A model generated the notes under the pieces. The model was not told the origin of the DNA. It worked only from the letters and a program-made list of their open reading frames with translations, and did no database searches. Below, in pieces: positions 25,770 to 35,452 of a DNA stretch of 64,000 bases. The DNA comes from Rhizobium mongolense USDA 1844 (GTDB lineage Bacteria > Pseudomonadota > Alphaproteobacteria > Rhizobiales > Rhizobiaceae), in contig NZ_ATTQ01000018.1 of the NCBI RefSeq assembly GCF_000419765.1, positions 1 through 64,000 of the forward strand, in the 5' to 3' direction. A program made the position numbers and the translations under genes. Numbering within the stretch: position 1 is the first letter of the stretch; every line of letters starts with the position of its first letter.

Positions 25770-26377
25770 CGTTGGGCTTGCATGCGACTGCAACTGTTAT
25801 AGCGTGATAGTCTGCTTGAGGGCCTCGTTCACGGCGATGCAAGATATAATGCGCTGATACCGCCAAGCCCACACGCGTAGTCGCTGAGCCCCAGCGCGCA
25901 TTATATCCGTACACATCATAGGTATTACCGTGAGAAGAGAACGTGAGGCTTCAAACGGGAATCTCCATACGGTTGATCAACCGGCAATTGCAGCGCGGTT
26001 GAACGTTCAGAGAGTGGCCCGGCATTTACTCGCATCCTGGCGGTAAAAGCACCGCCTACGCGAACGGAAAATCACGTTATAATTGAATTCGTCTGGAGAT
26101 TTTCGACGTAATATTATCGCACCCGTATATAAAACTAAATGATTAATCAGTATATCAAAGTATTAATATCAAATAGCTTTAATATAATGTGGCTTTACAA
26201 AAAAAATTGCTGATGTACCGTCCTACGATAAATAGAAGACTTGATTAAAACTGTCACGGAAACGTCACGGTACGCTTATGTTTTACCGACTAACGTCGGG
26301 ATTCGCAAGGCATCGGAGTTTATCTTGCTATTCGCGTCGACAACGACGCGCGTTGCAGTTGTACGGGAGATGCATGC
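25770..26377. other. 608-base A+T-rich regulatory gap
   Basis: No gene is supported here. The segment 26100-26240 is strikingly A+T-rich for this genome (for example AAATGATTAATCAGTATATC) and ends close to a direct repeat GTCACGG at 26253-26259 and 26264-26270, exactly 11 bases apart. A perfect 11-base inverted repeat lies at 25844-25854/25896-25906. The layout suggests a regulated promoter for the plus-strand operon starting at 26378, possibly with a silencing protein bound to the A+T-rich DNA (inference). Confidence 0.45.
25844..25906. repeat. Perfect 11-base inverted repeat
   Basis: ATATAATGCGC at 25844-25854 recurs inverted as GCGCATTATAT at 25896-25906, with 41 bases between. It may be a cruciform, a protein-binding pair or the scar of a small mobile element. 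No target-site duplication was recognised. Confidence 0.4.
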
Positions 26378-28612
26378 ATGGAACGGGGCGAAAAAGTCAT
26401 CTCTGCTCAGCGGCAGGAGATGGGCGCTAGACGAGACGACGTGTTGGCGGCCTGGAAGGCCGCGATTGCTTATGCGGGTTCTGCGGTCAGCGCGGCGTTT
26501 CTTTTGTCAAAAAAAACGGCCAGCTCTCACGTTCGCAAGGTTAGGCAGGCACCCTTGTTGTTTGCGACCGACCTCGTGTCTGCATGCTTTGCCCTGAGCT
26601 TTGCGTTCGTCGCGCGCTATGGATTGGAGCAGGTTCAGGCAAGTCCGGAGCTGATCCAAACGCTGTTATTTGCGGGTCCGCAGTATCTTGCGATTTGCAT
26701 CGTGGTCTTTCCCATGGCCGGCCTTTATAGCCGCAATTGGCGATACGGTTCGATCTCCGACCTTTGGACAATCCTACGGGCAGTCCTCATAACCACGGCC
26801 CTTTTGGTCTGCGTACTATTCTTCATAACAAGGCTGGAAGATATCCCGCGCGCGGCCTTGCTTCTCGAGGCGCTCCTGCTCTCACTATTCCTTTCGGCGT
26901 CGCGGCTGAGCTTTCGCATTAACGAATTGTCCCTGCCGGATAACGCCGGCTGGCTGAAGCAAGCGCCCGAACGAGAGCAAAAGATTCCAACGCTGCTGGT
27001 TGGTGCGGGAGATGCTGCGGATCTCTATCTGCGTGCCGTGAGCCGCGACCGCAGCTGCTTCCATCGTCCGGTTGCCATCATCGAGCCGACTGGCGCCTGC
27101 GAAGGGATTATGCTGCGCGGCGTACCGATACTGGGCGCCCTGACGGATTTTGAGAGGGTCGTTAGGGAACTGCGCCTCTCCAATTCCTTCCCGCGGCACC
27201 TTGTCTTCACCGAGGCACCTTCCGTGTTCGGTGAGGAAGTCTGCGAAAAGCTCATCAGACAGGCCGAAGCGCTCGGCATCGCCGTTTCCCGTTTATCGCA
27301 GATGACGGAGCTGAAGAACGCCAAGCGGGGAAACAGATTTGAACTTAAATCGATCGAGCTGACGGACCTGCTGGAACGGCCGCAGGCCGCTTTGGACAGG
27401 GATGCCATCCTGCGGCTCATCAGGCGGCGCCGGGTTCTCATTACTGGTGCCGGCGGCTCGATCGGCTCCGAACTCACGCTTCAGATCGCCGCCTGCGAGC
27501 CGTCGCAGCTCGTTCTCGTCGAGAATTGCGAGTTCAATCTTTACACAATCGACCTTGAGCTTGCGGAACGCTTCCCGACGTTGCCCCGCGCGACCTGTCT
27601 CTGCAATGTTCGGCGGGCCAACCGCGTCAACGACGTTTTCGAAGAATATAGGCCGGAACTGGTTTTCCATGCGGCAGCGCTCAAGCACGTGCCGATGGTG
27701 GAGATCAATCCGTGTGAGGGCGCGCTCACAAACGTGATCGGCACGATGAACGTCGCCAATGCCGCCAGGCAGATCGGCGCCCTCGCGATGGTTCAGATCT
27801 CTACTGATAAGGTGGTCAATCCGACAAGCGTCATGGGAGGAACGAAACGTCTCGCGGAACTCTATTGTCAGGCGCTCGACCTCGAAGGCGTGGAGCGGGG
27901 GAGCGGGCCTCGTTACATGACCGTGCGGTTCGGCAACGTTCTTGGCTCGAGCGGCTCCCTCATCCCGTTGTTCAAGAGACAGATCGCCAGCGGTGGACCG
28001 TTGACCGTGACCGATCCCGACATGACGCGGTTTTTCATGACCATTCGGGAGGCCGTGGAACTTACCCTCCAGGCCTCCGCCTACGGGCTTGAGGGCGACA
28101 TCGGGAAAGGCGAGATCTTCGTTCTGGACATGGGAAAACCGGTGAAGATCATGGACATCGCACGCAGGATGATCAGGCTTGCAGGTCTTGTTCCCGACAA
28201 GGACATAGCGATCAAGGTCATCGGGCTGCGTCCCGGCGAAAAGTGCTACGAGGAGCTTTTCGATATGAATGATACTCCGGTTCCGTCACCTGTTCCGGGG
28301 GTTTTCGGTGCAATTCCGCGGCCAGTGCCCCTTTCCAAGCTTCGCACGACGTTCGCCCGGCTGGAGCGCTTCGCCGAATTGGGTGATGCATCCATGGTGC
28401 TCGCGCTCATCAGCAGCCTTGTCCCAGGTTATGCGTGGCAGCGCCCCGCATTGGCCGGTGCGGCCCTGGCTCCAATGCAAGATGAAAGTACTCGCGAGGG
28501 CGAGGATCATGACGTGGGTCTCCCGGACAACTTACTTGCAGCTCTTGTGGCTGAGACTGATGGAGGAAGTGCTGAGGTGTCTGGGTGGATCAGCCCATCA
28601 CGGCTGCAATGA
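26378..28612 (+). CDS. PglF/WbpM/CapD-like nucleotide-sugar 4,6-dehydratase, membrane-anchored
   Basis: This 744-residue protein has four or five N-terminal membrane helices (about residues 60-180), a CoA-binding-like Rossmann domain (TLLVGAGDAADLYLRAV, 206-222) and an extended SDR domain. The NAD motif is VLITGAGGSIGSELTLQIA near 353. The catalytic region reads ISTDKVVNPTSVMGGTKRLA, with Met where classic SDRs have Tyr, as is normal in the PglF/WbpM family. Such enzymes convert UDP-GlcNAc to a 4-keto-6-deoxy sugar. A C-terminal extension of about 80 residues has no recognised domain. It leads a plus-strand operon with a GT4 and a Wzc-like gene. Confidence 0.92.
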   Translation: MERGEKVISAQRQEMGARRDDVLAAWKAAIAYAGSAVSAAFLLSKKTASSHVRKVRQAPLLFATDLVSACFALSFAFVARYGLEQVQASPELIQTLLFAGPQYLAICIVVFPMAGLYSRNWRYGSISDLWTILRAVLITTALLVCVLFFITRLEDIPRAALLLEALLLSLFLSASRLSFRINELSLPDNAGWLKQAPEREQKIPTLLVGAGDAADLYLRAVSRDRSCFHRPVAIIEPTGACEGIMLRGVPILGALTDFERVVRELRLSNSFPRHLVFTEAPSVFGEEVCEKLIRQAEALGIAVSRLSQMTELKNAKRGNRFELKSIELTDLLERPQAALDRDAILRLIRRRRVLITGAGGSIGSELTLQIAACEPSQLVLVENCEFNLYTIDLELAERFPTLPRATCLCNVRRANRVNDVFEEYRPELVFHAAALKHVPMVEINPCEGALTNVIGTMNVANAARQIGALAMVQISTDKVVNPTSVMGGTKRLAELYCQALDLEGVERGSGPRYMTVRFGNVLGSSGSLIPLFKRQIASGGPLTVTDPDMTRFFMTIREAVELTLQASAYGLEGDIGKGEIFVLDMGKPVKIMDIARRMIRLAGLVPDKDIAIKVIGLRPGEKCYEELFDMNDTPVPSPVPGVFGAIPRPVPLSKLRTTFARLERFAELGDASMVLALISSLVPGYAWQRPALAGAALAPMQDESTREGEDHDVGLPDNLLAALVAETDGGSAEVSGWISPSRLQ

Positions 28613-28681
28613 AACGCAATCAGCGGCAGGCGCCGGTCGCTCCCACGAAGTTAGTCTATTGGATCTCGCTTGGAGACAACT

Positions 28682-29998
28682 GTGTTGAATGTAGATGCGG
28701 CACCAACGGATTGCACTCCATTGGATCGCTTGCTTTGGCGGCAGCAGGAACGAAGTCAGCGCATCCTGGTGCTGTCCAGCTATAGCCGTTCGTTGACGAA
28801 TTTCCGTTTGGAACTTTTGAAATCCATGGTCCGCGCCGGCCATGTCGTGGTAGCTGCAGGTCCAGAAGACGATCCGGACGTGAAGTCCGATCTTTCCAAG
28901 ATCGGAGTTGAGTTCGCCAGAATCCCTATGGCCCGCGCCAGCTTGAGCCCGGTCAGGGACATTGCGACGTTCTTCCAGATCCGGCGACTTATAAAGAAAA
29001 TAAGGCCTGACGTCGTGGTCCCCTATACGATGAAACCGATCGTCTACGGCGGAATCGCAGCCCGCTCAGCGGGCGTTCCGAGGCGTTGCTTTCTTGTAAC
29101 CGGTCTGGGCCATGTTTTTTCGGACGCGAGCCTCAGGACTCTAAAGGGCCGTTGGATTAAACGACTGTGCGTCTGGCTTTATCGGCTGGCGATGGCGGGA
29201 GCGAAGGCGGTCTTTGTCTATAATGATGCCGACCGCTCGGACATCATTGAAAATTCATTGGTCCACGACGTTTCCGTCATTCATCGCGTTGCCGGCTCCG
29301 GCGTGGATGTCGATCACTACGCCTTCGCACCCGCCCCATTCGAAAAGCCTGTCTTTCTGATGGTGACCCGGCTGATCAAGGACAAGGGCGTCTTCGAATA
29401 TGTGGAGGCGGCGCGCCGCTTGAAGCAGCATCTGCCGAATGCCGAATTCCAACTTCTCGGACCGTTTGATCCCAATCCGGGGGCAATATCGCGGCTGCAG
29501 GTTCAGGAGTGGATCGAAGAGGGGGTCGTAGATTATCTTGGCGAGACAAACGATGTCCGCCCCTTCCTCGCGAAGTGCAACATATTCGTCCTCCCCTCCT
29601 ACTACCGAGAGGGAATACCCCGCAGCATCCTGGAAGCGATGGCCGTCGGACGCGCGATTATTACAACGGACCTGCCGGGTTGCCGGGACACCATCGAACC
29701 CGGCGAGAACGGTTACCTTGTCATGCCGCGAAGCGCAGACAGCCTTTTTAGCGCCATGTCTCCGCTTGCCGACCGGCTGCGGCTGGCAGCTGAGATGGGT
29801 CGGCGTTCTCGCGAACTGGCTTGCACCAGGTTCGATGTCCACTCAATCAACGAAACACTCATCGATCGAATGGGTCTCTCAAATCATGACCATGCGAGCC
29901 GAAAGGCTGCAGGAGCCTGTGGGCGGGAGGCAAGGCAAGCTGACGCGATCAACCAACAGCTCGATGCAACGGGGAGGGTCATCTCTTGGAGAGGGTGA
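28682..29998 (+). CDS. Glycosyltransferase, GT4 family (PglA-like)
   Basis: A GT-B enzyme of about 438 residues: ILVLSSYSRSLTNFRLELLK at the N-terminus, VVPYTMKPIVYGGIAARSAG, FLVTGLGHVF, then PVFLMVTRLIKDKGVFEYVE and LPSYYREGIPRSILEAMAVG with the EX7E-type motif. It resembles PglA and related transferases that add the second sugar to a bacillosamine-type lipid. There is no good ATG; GGAG at 28672-28675 points to GTG at 28682 (or TTG at 28685). The 3' end overlaps the next gene by 13 bases. Confidence 0.87.
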   Translation: MLNVDAAPTDCTPLDRLLWRQQERSQRILVLSSYSRSLTNFRLELLKSMVRAGHVVVAAGPEDDPDVKSDLSKIGVEFARIPMARASLSPVRDIATFFQIRRLIKKIRPDVVVPYTMKPIVYGGIAARSAGVPRRCFLVTGLGHVFSDASLRTLKGRWIKRLCVWLYRLAMAGAKAVFVYNDADRSDIIENSLVHDVSVIHRVAGSGVDVDHYAFAPAPFEKPVFLMVTRLIKDKGVFEYVEAARRLKQHLPNAEFQLLGPFDPNPGAISRLQVQEWIEEGVVDYLGETNDVRPFLAKCNIFVLPSYYREGIPRSILEAMAVGRAIITTDLPGCRDTIEPGENGYLVMPRSADSLFSAMSPLADRLRLAAEMGRRSRELACTRFDVHSINETLIDRMGLSNHDHASRKAAGACGREARQADAINQQLDATGRVISWRG

Positions 29999-32244
29999 AA
30001 ATAACACCACATGGGCTCGTTCCATCGCCGGCGGGCAGGCATCACAGCATCACTTATCAGCGGCGCCTGCTCCGCCCGCGTCCAGGCTATGGAGTTGTCG
30101 ATCTGCTGGAATTGGTGCGCAGGCACCGATGGTCCTTTGGGTCAGTCCTTGTGGGCGGGCTGGTTCTCACAGTCTTGACCGCCGTCTTTATGACAAGGGT
30201 CTATGTTGCTTCGTCTGCCATTGTTTTCGATCGGAATGATGCCCGTCCCTACGAGGCGGTCGAGGAACTCCGCAAACAGGAGCGGGACAAATCCGTAATG
30301 GAAACGGAATTGGACGTAATCAAATCGCGGGTGTTCGTAGGCACCGTTGTGGACGCGCTCGACCTGGTGAGCGATCCCGACTACAATACCTACCTTCCGC
30401 GTCGTGACGACGAAAATGAAGGGGGTATCAGCCTTCTCGTTTCTGCTACGACCAAATTCTTCGCTCCGAAGCAGAACCCCGACATGGTCCGCAGCCGGCT
30501 GGTTTCGAAGAGCGTTCAACGCGACAGGGCTATATCGGCGCTGCTGGGCTCCTTCACCGTCGACCGCAATGGCGACAGCCTTGCGATGACGATCCAGGTG
30601 CGGCAGACAAGGGCGCTGAAGGCAGCGGCGATCGCCGACGCCATTGCTCAACATTATGTTGATTGGACTGCCAAGCTCACGGATGAAGCAACGAAGAACA
30701 CGATCGATTATCTTCGAGGTCAGGCGAGGGAACTTGGCAGTCGCATAGCGGCAATGGAACGTGAGATAGCCGCGTTTTCGGCCAATCGCGATCTCACTTT
30801 CGATCCCAAGGATGACATTCTCAGGTCGCGATTGGAGCTTCTGAATGAGCAATTTACAGTGGCGAGTACTGACGAAACCGCCGCGCGGTCGAAGTATCTC
30901 GAGGCCAAAGCACTGATTGCGTCGGGCGATGTTTCATCCGTTGTACGTGTGGTCGCGTCCGAGCCGTTGGATCGTCTTCGCACTGAGCAGTCACGCCTGG
31001 AACGACTGAAGGCGCAGCTTAGCTCTAAATTCGCCAAGAACCACCCGTTGGTCGCTGATGCCGACGCCGAACTCGAAGCCAATCGACGGATGATGACGGA
31101 CGAAGCAGAACGAATTGTCCAGGAATTGGCAAATAGCGCAGAGGTCGCGGCGGTCCGCGCTGCCAAATTTAGTACTGATGTCGCGATGCTCCAGAAGCAG
31201 ATACAAGGGCGAAGTCTTGCGGAAATCCGCAGGCGCGAACTTGAGAGGGACTTGCTGGCTGAACAAAAGCGTTATGATCAGGTCGTACTTCGACTGGGGG
31301 ATTTAGATCCCGAGCGGGGCGAACACAAAGCGTCAGCGAGTGTCGCGTCCTATGCGGAAGTGCCGACAAGCCCTACGTTTCCGAAGCCGGCTCTCGTTGT
31401 CGTGTCGGGGTCGATGGGTTCTCTCATCCTCGCGGTCCTGACTGTCATCATTGTCGATGTGCTGGACGATCGCCTGTATCGCTCGAACGACCTGGAAGAC
31501 ATTCTGGGCCGGCCGAATCTGGTGACCGTTCCGCGCGTGACCCGGCATTTTCGGGACGGTGCCAGCTCATTCGAATTTGCCGTCGACAATCCATCCTCGC
31601 CCTTCGGAAAGGCAATGCGAAATTTGTGTCTTGCGTGGCGAACGATCGAACGGTCGATTGGTGGAAAGATCGTGATGCTTTGTTCACCGTCGCCTGGTGA
31701 GGGCAAGACTGCGCTCGCTCTCGGCATGGCTGCCGCGGCGGCAACGAGCAATCTTCGCACGGTTCTGGTTGACTTTGACTCATCAGCGAAAGGTGCGGGC
31801 GCTCTTCTTGGCATAGCCGCGCCTCGCCTGGTGCCTAAGATCGCAGATCCACCCGATTTATGCATCTCGAGCATGACCTCGCCGGCCCATCCCCGCCTTG
31901 ACGTCGTCTTCGCAAGCTTCACCGCCGACGATTCAGGACCACTTTGCTCCTATTTGCGCAAAATGTATGATTTGGTCATCATCGACGCGCCTAATTTGGA
32001 AAACGAAGAAGGGGCCGTTTGGCTCGCCGCCCATGTGGATTCCATCGTCGTGGTCGTCTCGGCGGGACACACAACGGAACGAAAGCTGGTCAATGCGTTG
32101 AACCGCCTTTCGGTCAATCAACCCTTCATACTTGGAGGAGTTCTCAACCAAGCCGAGATGTCTGAAGCCGGCAATGCAGCGCTGGTGAATTCCGGGTTGT
32201 GGGCGCAGGTCAAAGCACGGTTTCGCCAGAAAGCAACCGCATAA
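29986..32244 (+). CDS. Wzc-like polysaccharide co-polymerase with BY-kinase-like domain
   Basis: This 752-residue protein combines a Wzz chain-length domain and a cytoplasmic P-loop domain. The first membrane helix is at about 51-68 (VLVGGLVLTVLTAVFM); long coiled-coil segments span about 230-450; the second helix is near 470-490. Walker A is SPSPGEGKTALALGMA near 567, Walker A' VLVDFDSS and Walker B DLVIIDAP. The arginine usual after Walker A' and the C-terminal tyrosine cluster are absent, so autophosphorylation is doubtful. GGGGAGGG supports a TTG start at 29986. It should control export and chain length together with the ExoF-like protein. Confidence 0.9.
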   Translation: MERVKITPHGLVPSPAGRHHSITYQRRLLRPRPGYGVVDLLELVRRHRWSFGSVLVGGLVLTVLTAVFMTRVYVASSAIVFDRNDARPYEAVEELRKQERDKSVMETELDVIKSRVFVGTVVDALDLVSDPDYNTYLPRRDDENEGGISLLVSATTKFFAPKQNPDMVRSRLVSKSVQRDRAISALLGSFTVDRNGDSLAMTIQVRQTRALKAAAIADAIAQHYVDWTAKLTDEATKNTIDYLRGQARELGSRIAAMEREIAAFSANRDLTFDPKDDILRSRLELLNEQFTVASTDETAARSKYLEAKALIASGDVSSVVRVVASEPLDRLRTEQSRLERLKAQLSSKFAKNHPLVADADAELEANRRMMTDEAERIVQELANSAEVAAVRAAKFSTDVAMLQKQIQGRSLAEIRRRELERDLLAEQKRYDQVVLRLGDLDPERGEHKASASVASYAEVPTSPTFPKPALVVVSGSMGSLILAVLTVIIVDVLDDRLYRSNDLEDILGRPNLVTVPRVTRHFRDGASSFEFAVDNPSSPFGKAMRNLCLAWRTIERSIGGKIVMLCSPSPGEGKTALALGMAAAAATSNLRTVLVDFDSSAKGAGALLGIAAPRLVPKIADPPDLCISSMTSPAHPRLDVVFASFTADDSGPLCSYLRKMYDLVIIDAPNLENEEGAVWLAAHVDSIVVVVSAGHTTERKLVNALNRLSVNQPFILGGVLNQAEMSEAGNAALVNSGLWAQVKARFRQKATA

Positions 32245-32558
32245 CTGAGCTTCCGGATGAGAAGCCCTGGATAGTTGAAACACTGGAAACGAAATCCATC
32301 ATATCGTTCGAGAAGGTCGTAGGTCAGCGCATTGCAAAAGATTCGATGGCAGAGATTGGAAAGCAAGAAAAGCACGCTCGTAAGGATTGCGTTTGAGCGA
32401 CCCGCCATCGAAAACGGGCCGTCGGCCGCCTGAGGGTCTCGCGCTCGAAATCCCTTGATACCTGGATCAAATGGCCGGCGACGGTCCGTTGGGGAACGCG
32501 CTTTGCCGCAGGTTGGCAATTCAGTCCTCACTTATGCAGGGTTTGACCAAAGCATTGA
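32245..32558. other. 314-base gap between convergent genes
   Basis: The tail-to-tail gap lies between the Wzc-like gene and the GT4 gene. A short open frame runs on the plus strand to 32396, but its only ATG lies inside the Wzc gene. I see no stem-loop with a U-run or any repeat. Confidence 0.4.
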
Positions 32559-33728
32559 TCATGCGGTTCTGCCGGTAAGCTCGCGATAGATATGCATTAT
32601 TTTTTCTGTATGAGGACGAATTCCGTATTGTGCCAAAGCAGATTTTTGCGCATTTGCGCTCACGCGCTGCCATTCAGACGGATCCTTCAAGAGCTTGACC
32701 ATCGGCGGCACAAAGGCGCTCGGCACTTCGGGCTCGACCAGATAGCCGGTCTCTCCGTCAACGATTGCTTCGGGATTTCCGCCGTGGTTCGTCGCGACAA
32801 CTGGCGTCCCGACTAGCATCGCTTCGATGAGGGTTCTTCCGAACGGTTCGTTGATTGCCGGTACAAGTAGCATGTCCATGGCGCACATCAGACGGTTGAT
32901 CGGCGAGCGGAAACCCATCAGGTGAATCGCCTTTTCTATGCCCAACTCGCGCGCACGTGCTGTCACCTCGACATCAAGTCGCTCGCCGCAATGCTGGGGC
33001 GAGCCAAACAACAAACCTGCGACCGTCAGTTCAGGATGCTGCGCGCAAAACGCGTGTATGGCTTCGACAAAGCGGATTGGCCGCTTGCGATCGATGAGTG
33101 TGCCGAAAAATCCAATGAGGCGTGTTTTCTCATCGAGTCCGAGCTCCCGCACGAGATCCATACGGCACTCCTCTCTGTCAAGCAGGGGCTCGGGATGGTC
33201 AAAAGGACTATGGATCACCGAGGTTCGGGCGCTGATGGGTAGCAGAGGTGAGGTCGGCTTTGCATAGTTGGAGACAGTAACGATGTGACTGGCAATAACC
33301 GGCGCGAGAAGGTTTATGCCCCTTCCTGCCGGATCCCCGCGATGGTGCCATAGTAGGCGTGCTCCGGACAGCACGGTTGGGAGCCCCCATGTCGCGTGAA
33401 TCGACCCGTCGTTGGTGTGGACGATATCGGCCTTGTGCCGGCGAAGAAAACGGATCAATCGGGCGACGGTACAAAGGTAGCCTGCTGCCGCCGCGCTTCT
33501 GGTGGCGCCGCGATATCGAGGTCTGAGAACCGATACCTCCACCGTCAGATGGTCAATCTGACGCTGGTCCAAATATTTTACGAAATCTCCGTTTGGCCTA
33601 TGGACGACGACCACGGGCCGCACCTCGGAGGGCTGAAGCGCTTCAATCAGCTTGATTGCTGAGATGTCGCTTCCGCCGAATTTATCTCCGACAAACGGAT
33701 AGACGACGACTATTGGCCTCGAATTCAT
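32559..33728 (-). CDS. Glycosyltransferase, GT4 family
   Basis: A 389-residue GT-B protein. It opens IVVVYPFVGDKFGGSDISAI, continues ADIVHTNDGSIHATWGLPTV and LLWHHRGDPAGRG, and has the C-terminal GFFGTLIDRKRPIRFVEAI and VPAINEPFGRTLIEAMLVGT (EX7E region) followed by TNHGGNPEAIVDGETGYLV. AGGT precedes the ATG. It is alone on the minus strand, and its role in the repeat unit is inferred from location only. Confidence 0.88.
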   Translation of the reverse strand: MNSRPIVVVYPFVGDKFGGSDISAIKLIEALQPSEVRPVVVVHRPNGDFVKYLDQRQIDHLTVEVSVLRPRYRGATRSAAAAGYLCTVARLIRFLRRHKADIVHTNDGSIHATWGLPTVLSGARLLWHHRGDPAGRGINLLAPVIASHIVTVSNYAKPTSPLLPISARTSVIHSPFDHPEPLLDREECRMDLVRELGLDEKTRLIGFFGTLIDRKRPIRFVEAIHAFCAQHPELTVAGLLFGSPQHCGERLDVEVTARARELGIEKAIHLMGFRSPINRLMCAMDMLLVPAINEPFGRTLIEAMLVGTPVVATNHGGNPEAIVDGETGYLVEPEVPSAFVPPMVKLLKDPSEWQRVSANAQKSALAQYGIRPHTEKIMHIYRELTGRTA

Positions 33729-33929
33729 GGATTTACCTGTGTAAACCGATTGGCAATAGTATCGCCGAATGTAGCGATATTTGATATCACCCTAATTAGT
33801 TATTGATTGTACTGGAGCCCGGCCCAATTCGACAGGGCGCGCTTCGACAAGTGGTCATTCTCGTCCAGCTGAACGGCTAACTAACGATAGCGCGAGGCGC
33901 GCTCTTTTCAGCTGTTATTGGGTTGTGAG

Positions 33930-35363
33930 ATGGCTTTGGATGCGAACGGCATGGACGCAAGAGATGGTATGCATTGGCAAAGGCCCTGCCGCTCTCCAAT
34001 GTTCAGCGCTGCAACGTGCCTACTAGCACTCAGTTTAATCTGCCTGGAGGCTGTCGGTCACACTCAGGCGGCAAACGCAGCGTCCGAAGCGTTCCCTGGT
34101 GCCGAAGGTTACGGAAAGAATGCGCAAGGCGGAAGAGGCGGCGCGATCATCGCTGTCACAAATCTGGAAGACAGCGGGCCCGGAAGCCTCAGAGCGTGCA
34201 TCGAGGCCGCGGGTCCGAGGAACTGCGTCTTCCAGATTGGCGGTACGATCAAGCTCAAGCGAACCCTAATCGTTCGAAGTGACAACGCGTTAGTCTCCAT
34301 CCTCGGGCAGACGGCACCCGGCGGCGGCATAGTCTTGACGATTGAGCGGCCCGACAAAAAGGGAAAAAATACGCTGCTGGGCATCAAGGGAACGAAAGAC
34401 GTTATCGTGCGACATATTCGCATCCGGCCGCAGCTCCCAAACACCGTCAAAAACGTTGACGGGCTGGTCATCGAGAACAGCCAAAGGGTATACGTCGACC
34501 ACGTCTCGGTTTCCTGGGCAACGGATGAAAACATCAGTACCCACGCCGACGCCACGGAGGTCACGATCGCAAATTCGATCCTTGCGGAGGGCCTCAACAA
34601 ACACAGCAAATGCACGTTGCTTGGATCCGATCCACAGGCGCCGCAAAAACTGACATTTCTCAGGAACCTGTGTCTGTCGAATAATGATCGGAATCCAGAC
34701 AACAATCACTTCGGACAGTCCTGTATTGAGATCGTTAATAACGTTTTCTTCAATGCGCGGTCCGAGTGGGCGGAGATTTTCTCGCAATTTCCGGGGGGAA
34801 CCCCGATTGCATACGCCGGGAATTATTTCAAAGCAGGCCCGAGTACAAACGATTTGACCTATGCCATTCGGTCGAAAGATGCCGCCAGGGTTGCGAATCC
34901 GCGGATCTATCAGGAAGGCAATGTAACCTGGGCACCGCCTTCCAAGACGATCGTCACCGTGGCGCCCGATACGGAGCGCTTCCTTGTCTCCAGTCCGCCC
35001 TGCGCCTTAAGCGTGACTGCGATCGCTCCGGCAGCAAAAGCTTACCATAACGTTCGAACACGCTCGGGCGCGTTCCCGCGCGACAGTCTCGATCAGGGCT
35101 GGGCCAACGATATGGGACCGGAGGGGGAGAAGGGCGACGGCAGGATGGTAAGCGAACCCGGTCAGATTCCGTCGATGGAAACCGGGGCCCCTTATAGGGA
35201 CGACGATCAGGACGGGATGGCCGACTCCGTCGAGGCCAAATTTGCCGCCAAGCCCGGGGTGAGTGATGCCTGGGCGGTGAGCAACCCTGACGGCCCAGCC
35301 CATTTCGACGAATTCATGGAATGGCTCTCGGAAGAACGGATCGCTGGTCGGTATCCACGATGA
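33930..35363 (+). CDS. Secreted pectate-lyase-like right-handed beta-helix protein
   Basis: The 477-residue product has a signal-like segment after a charged start (SAATCLLALSLICLEAVGHT, cleavage probably near ANA). The mature protein opens AFPGAEGYGKNAQGGRGG, as in PL1-like pectate lyase superfamily proteins, and continues with beta-helix rungs (VIVRHIRIRP, GLVIENSQRVYVDHVSVSW, VTIANSILAEGL). An acidic DDDQDGMADSVE stretch near the C-terminus resembles a calcium-binding thrombospondin-type-3 repeat. The start is uncertain (ATG 33930 or 33951). It may cut the polymer made by this locus or plant pectin (inference). Confidence 0.8.
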   Translation: MALDANGMDARDGMHWQRPCRSPMFSAATCLLALSLICLEAVGHTQAANAASEAFPGAEGYGKNAQGGRGGAIIAVTNLEDSGPGSLRACIEAAGPRNCVFQIGGTIKLKRTLIVRSDNALVSILGQTAPGGGIVLTIERPDKKGKNTLLGIKGTKDVIVRHIRIRPQLPNTVKNVDGLVIENSQRVYVDHVSVSWATDENISTHADATEVTIANSILAEGLNKHSKCTLLGSDPQAPQKLTFLRNLCLSNNDRNPDNNHFGQSCIEIVNNVFFNARSEWAEIFSQFPGGTPIAYAGNYFKAGPSTNDLTYAIRSKDAARVANPRIYQEGNVTWAPPSKTIVTVAPDTERFLVSSPPCALSVTAIAPAAKAYHNVRTRSGAFPRDSLDQGWANDMGPEGEKGDGRMVSEPGQIPSMETGAPYRDDDQDGMADSVEAKFAAKPGVSDAWAVSNPDGPAHFDEFMEWLSEERIAGRYPR

Positions 35364-35452
35364 TGCAGGCGCCGACCGGCAGGAACCGGCTAGTCGGTAA
35401 GCAAGGTCGCTGCAGAAGCGTCCGATCTCAGTTCCGGGGGGCGGCTGTTGGC

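Noticed and set aside
32199..32396. Small plus-strand frame after the Wzc-like gene that could resemble a short peptide precursor
   Set aside because: Its only ATG is inside the Wzc-like coding region, no ribosome site precedes it, and no maturation enzyme is nearby.
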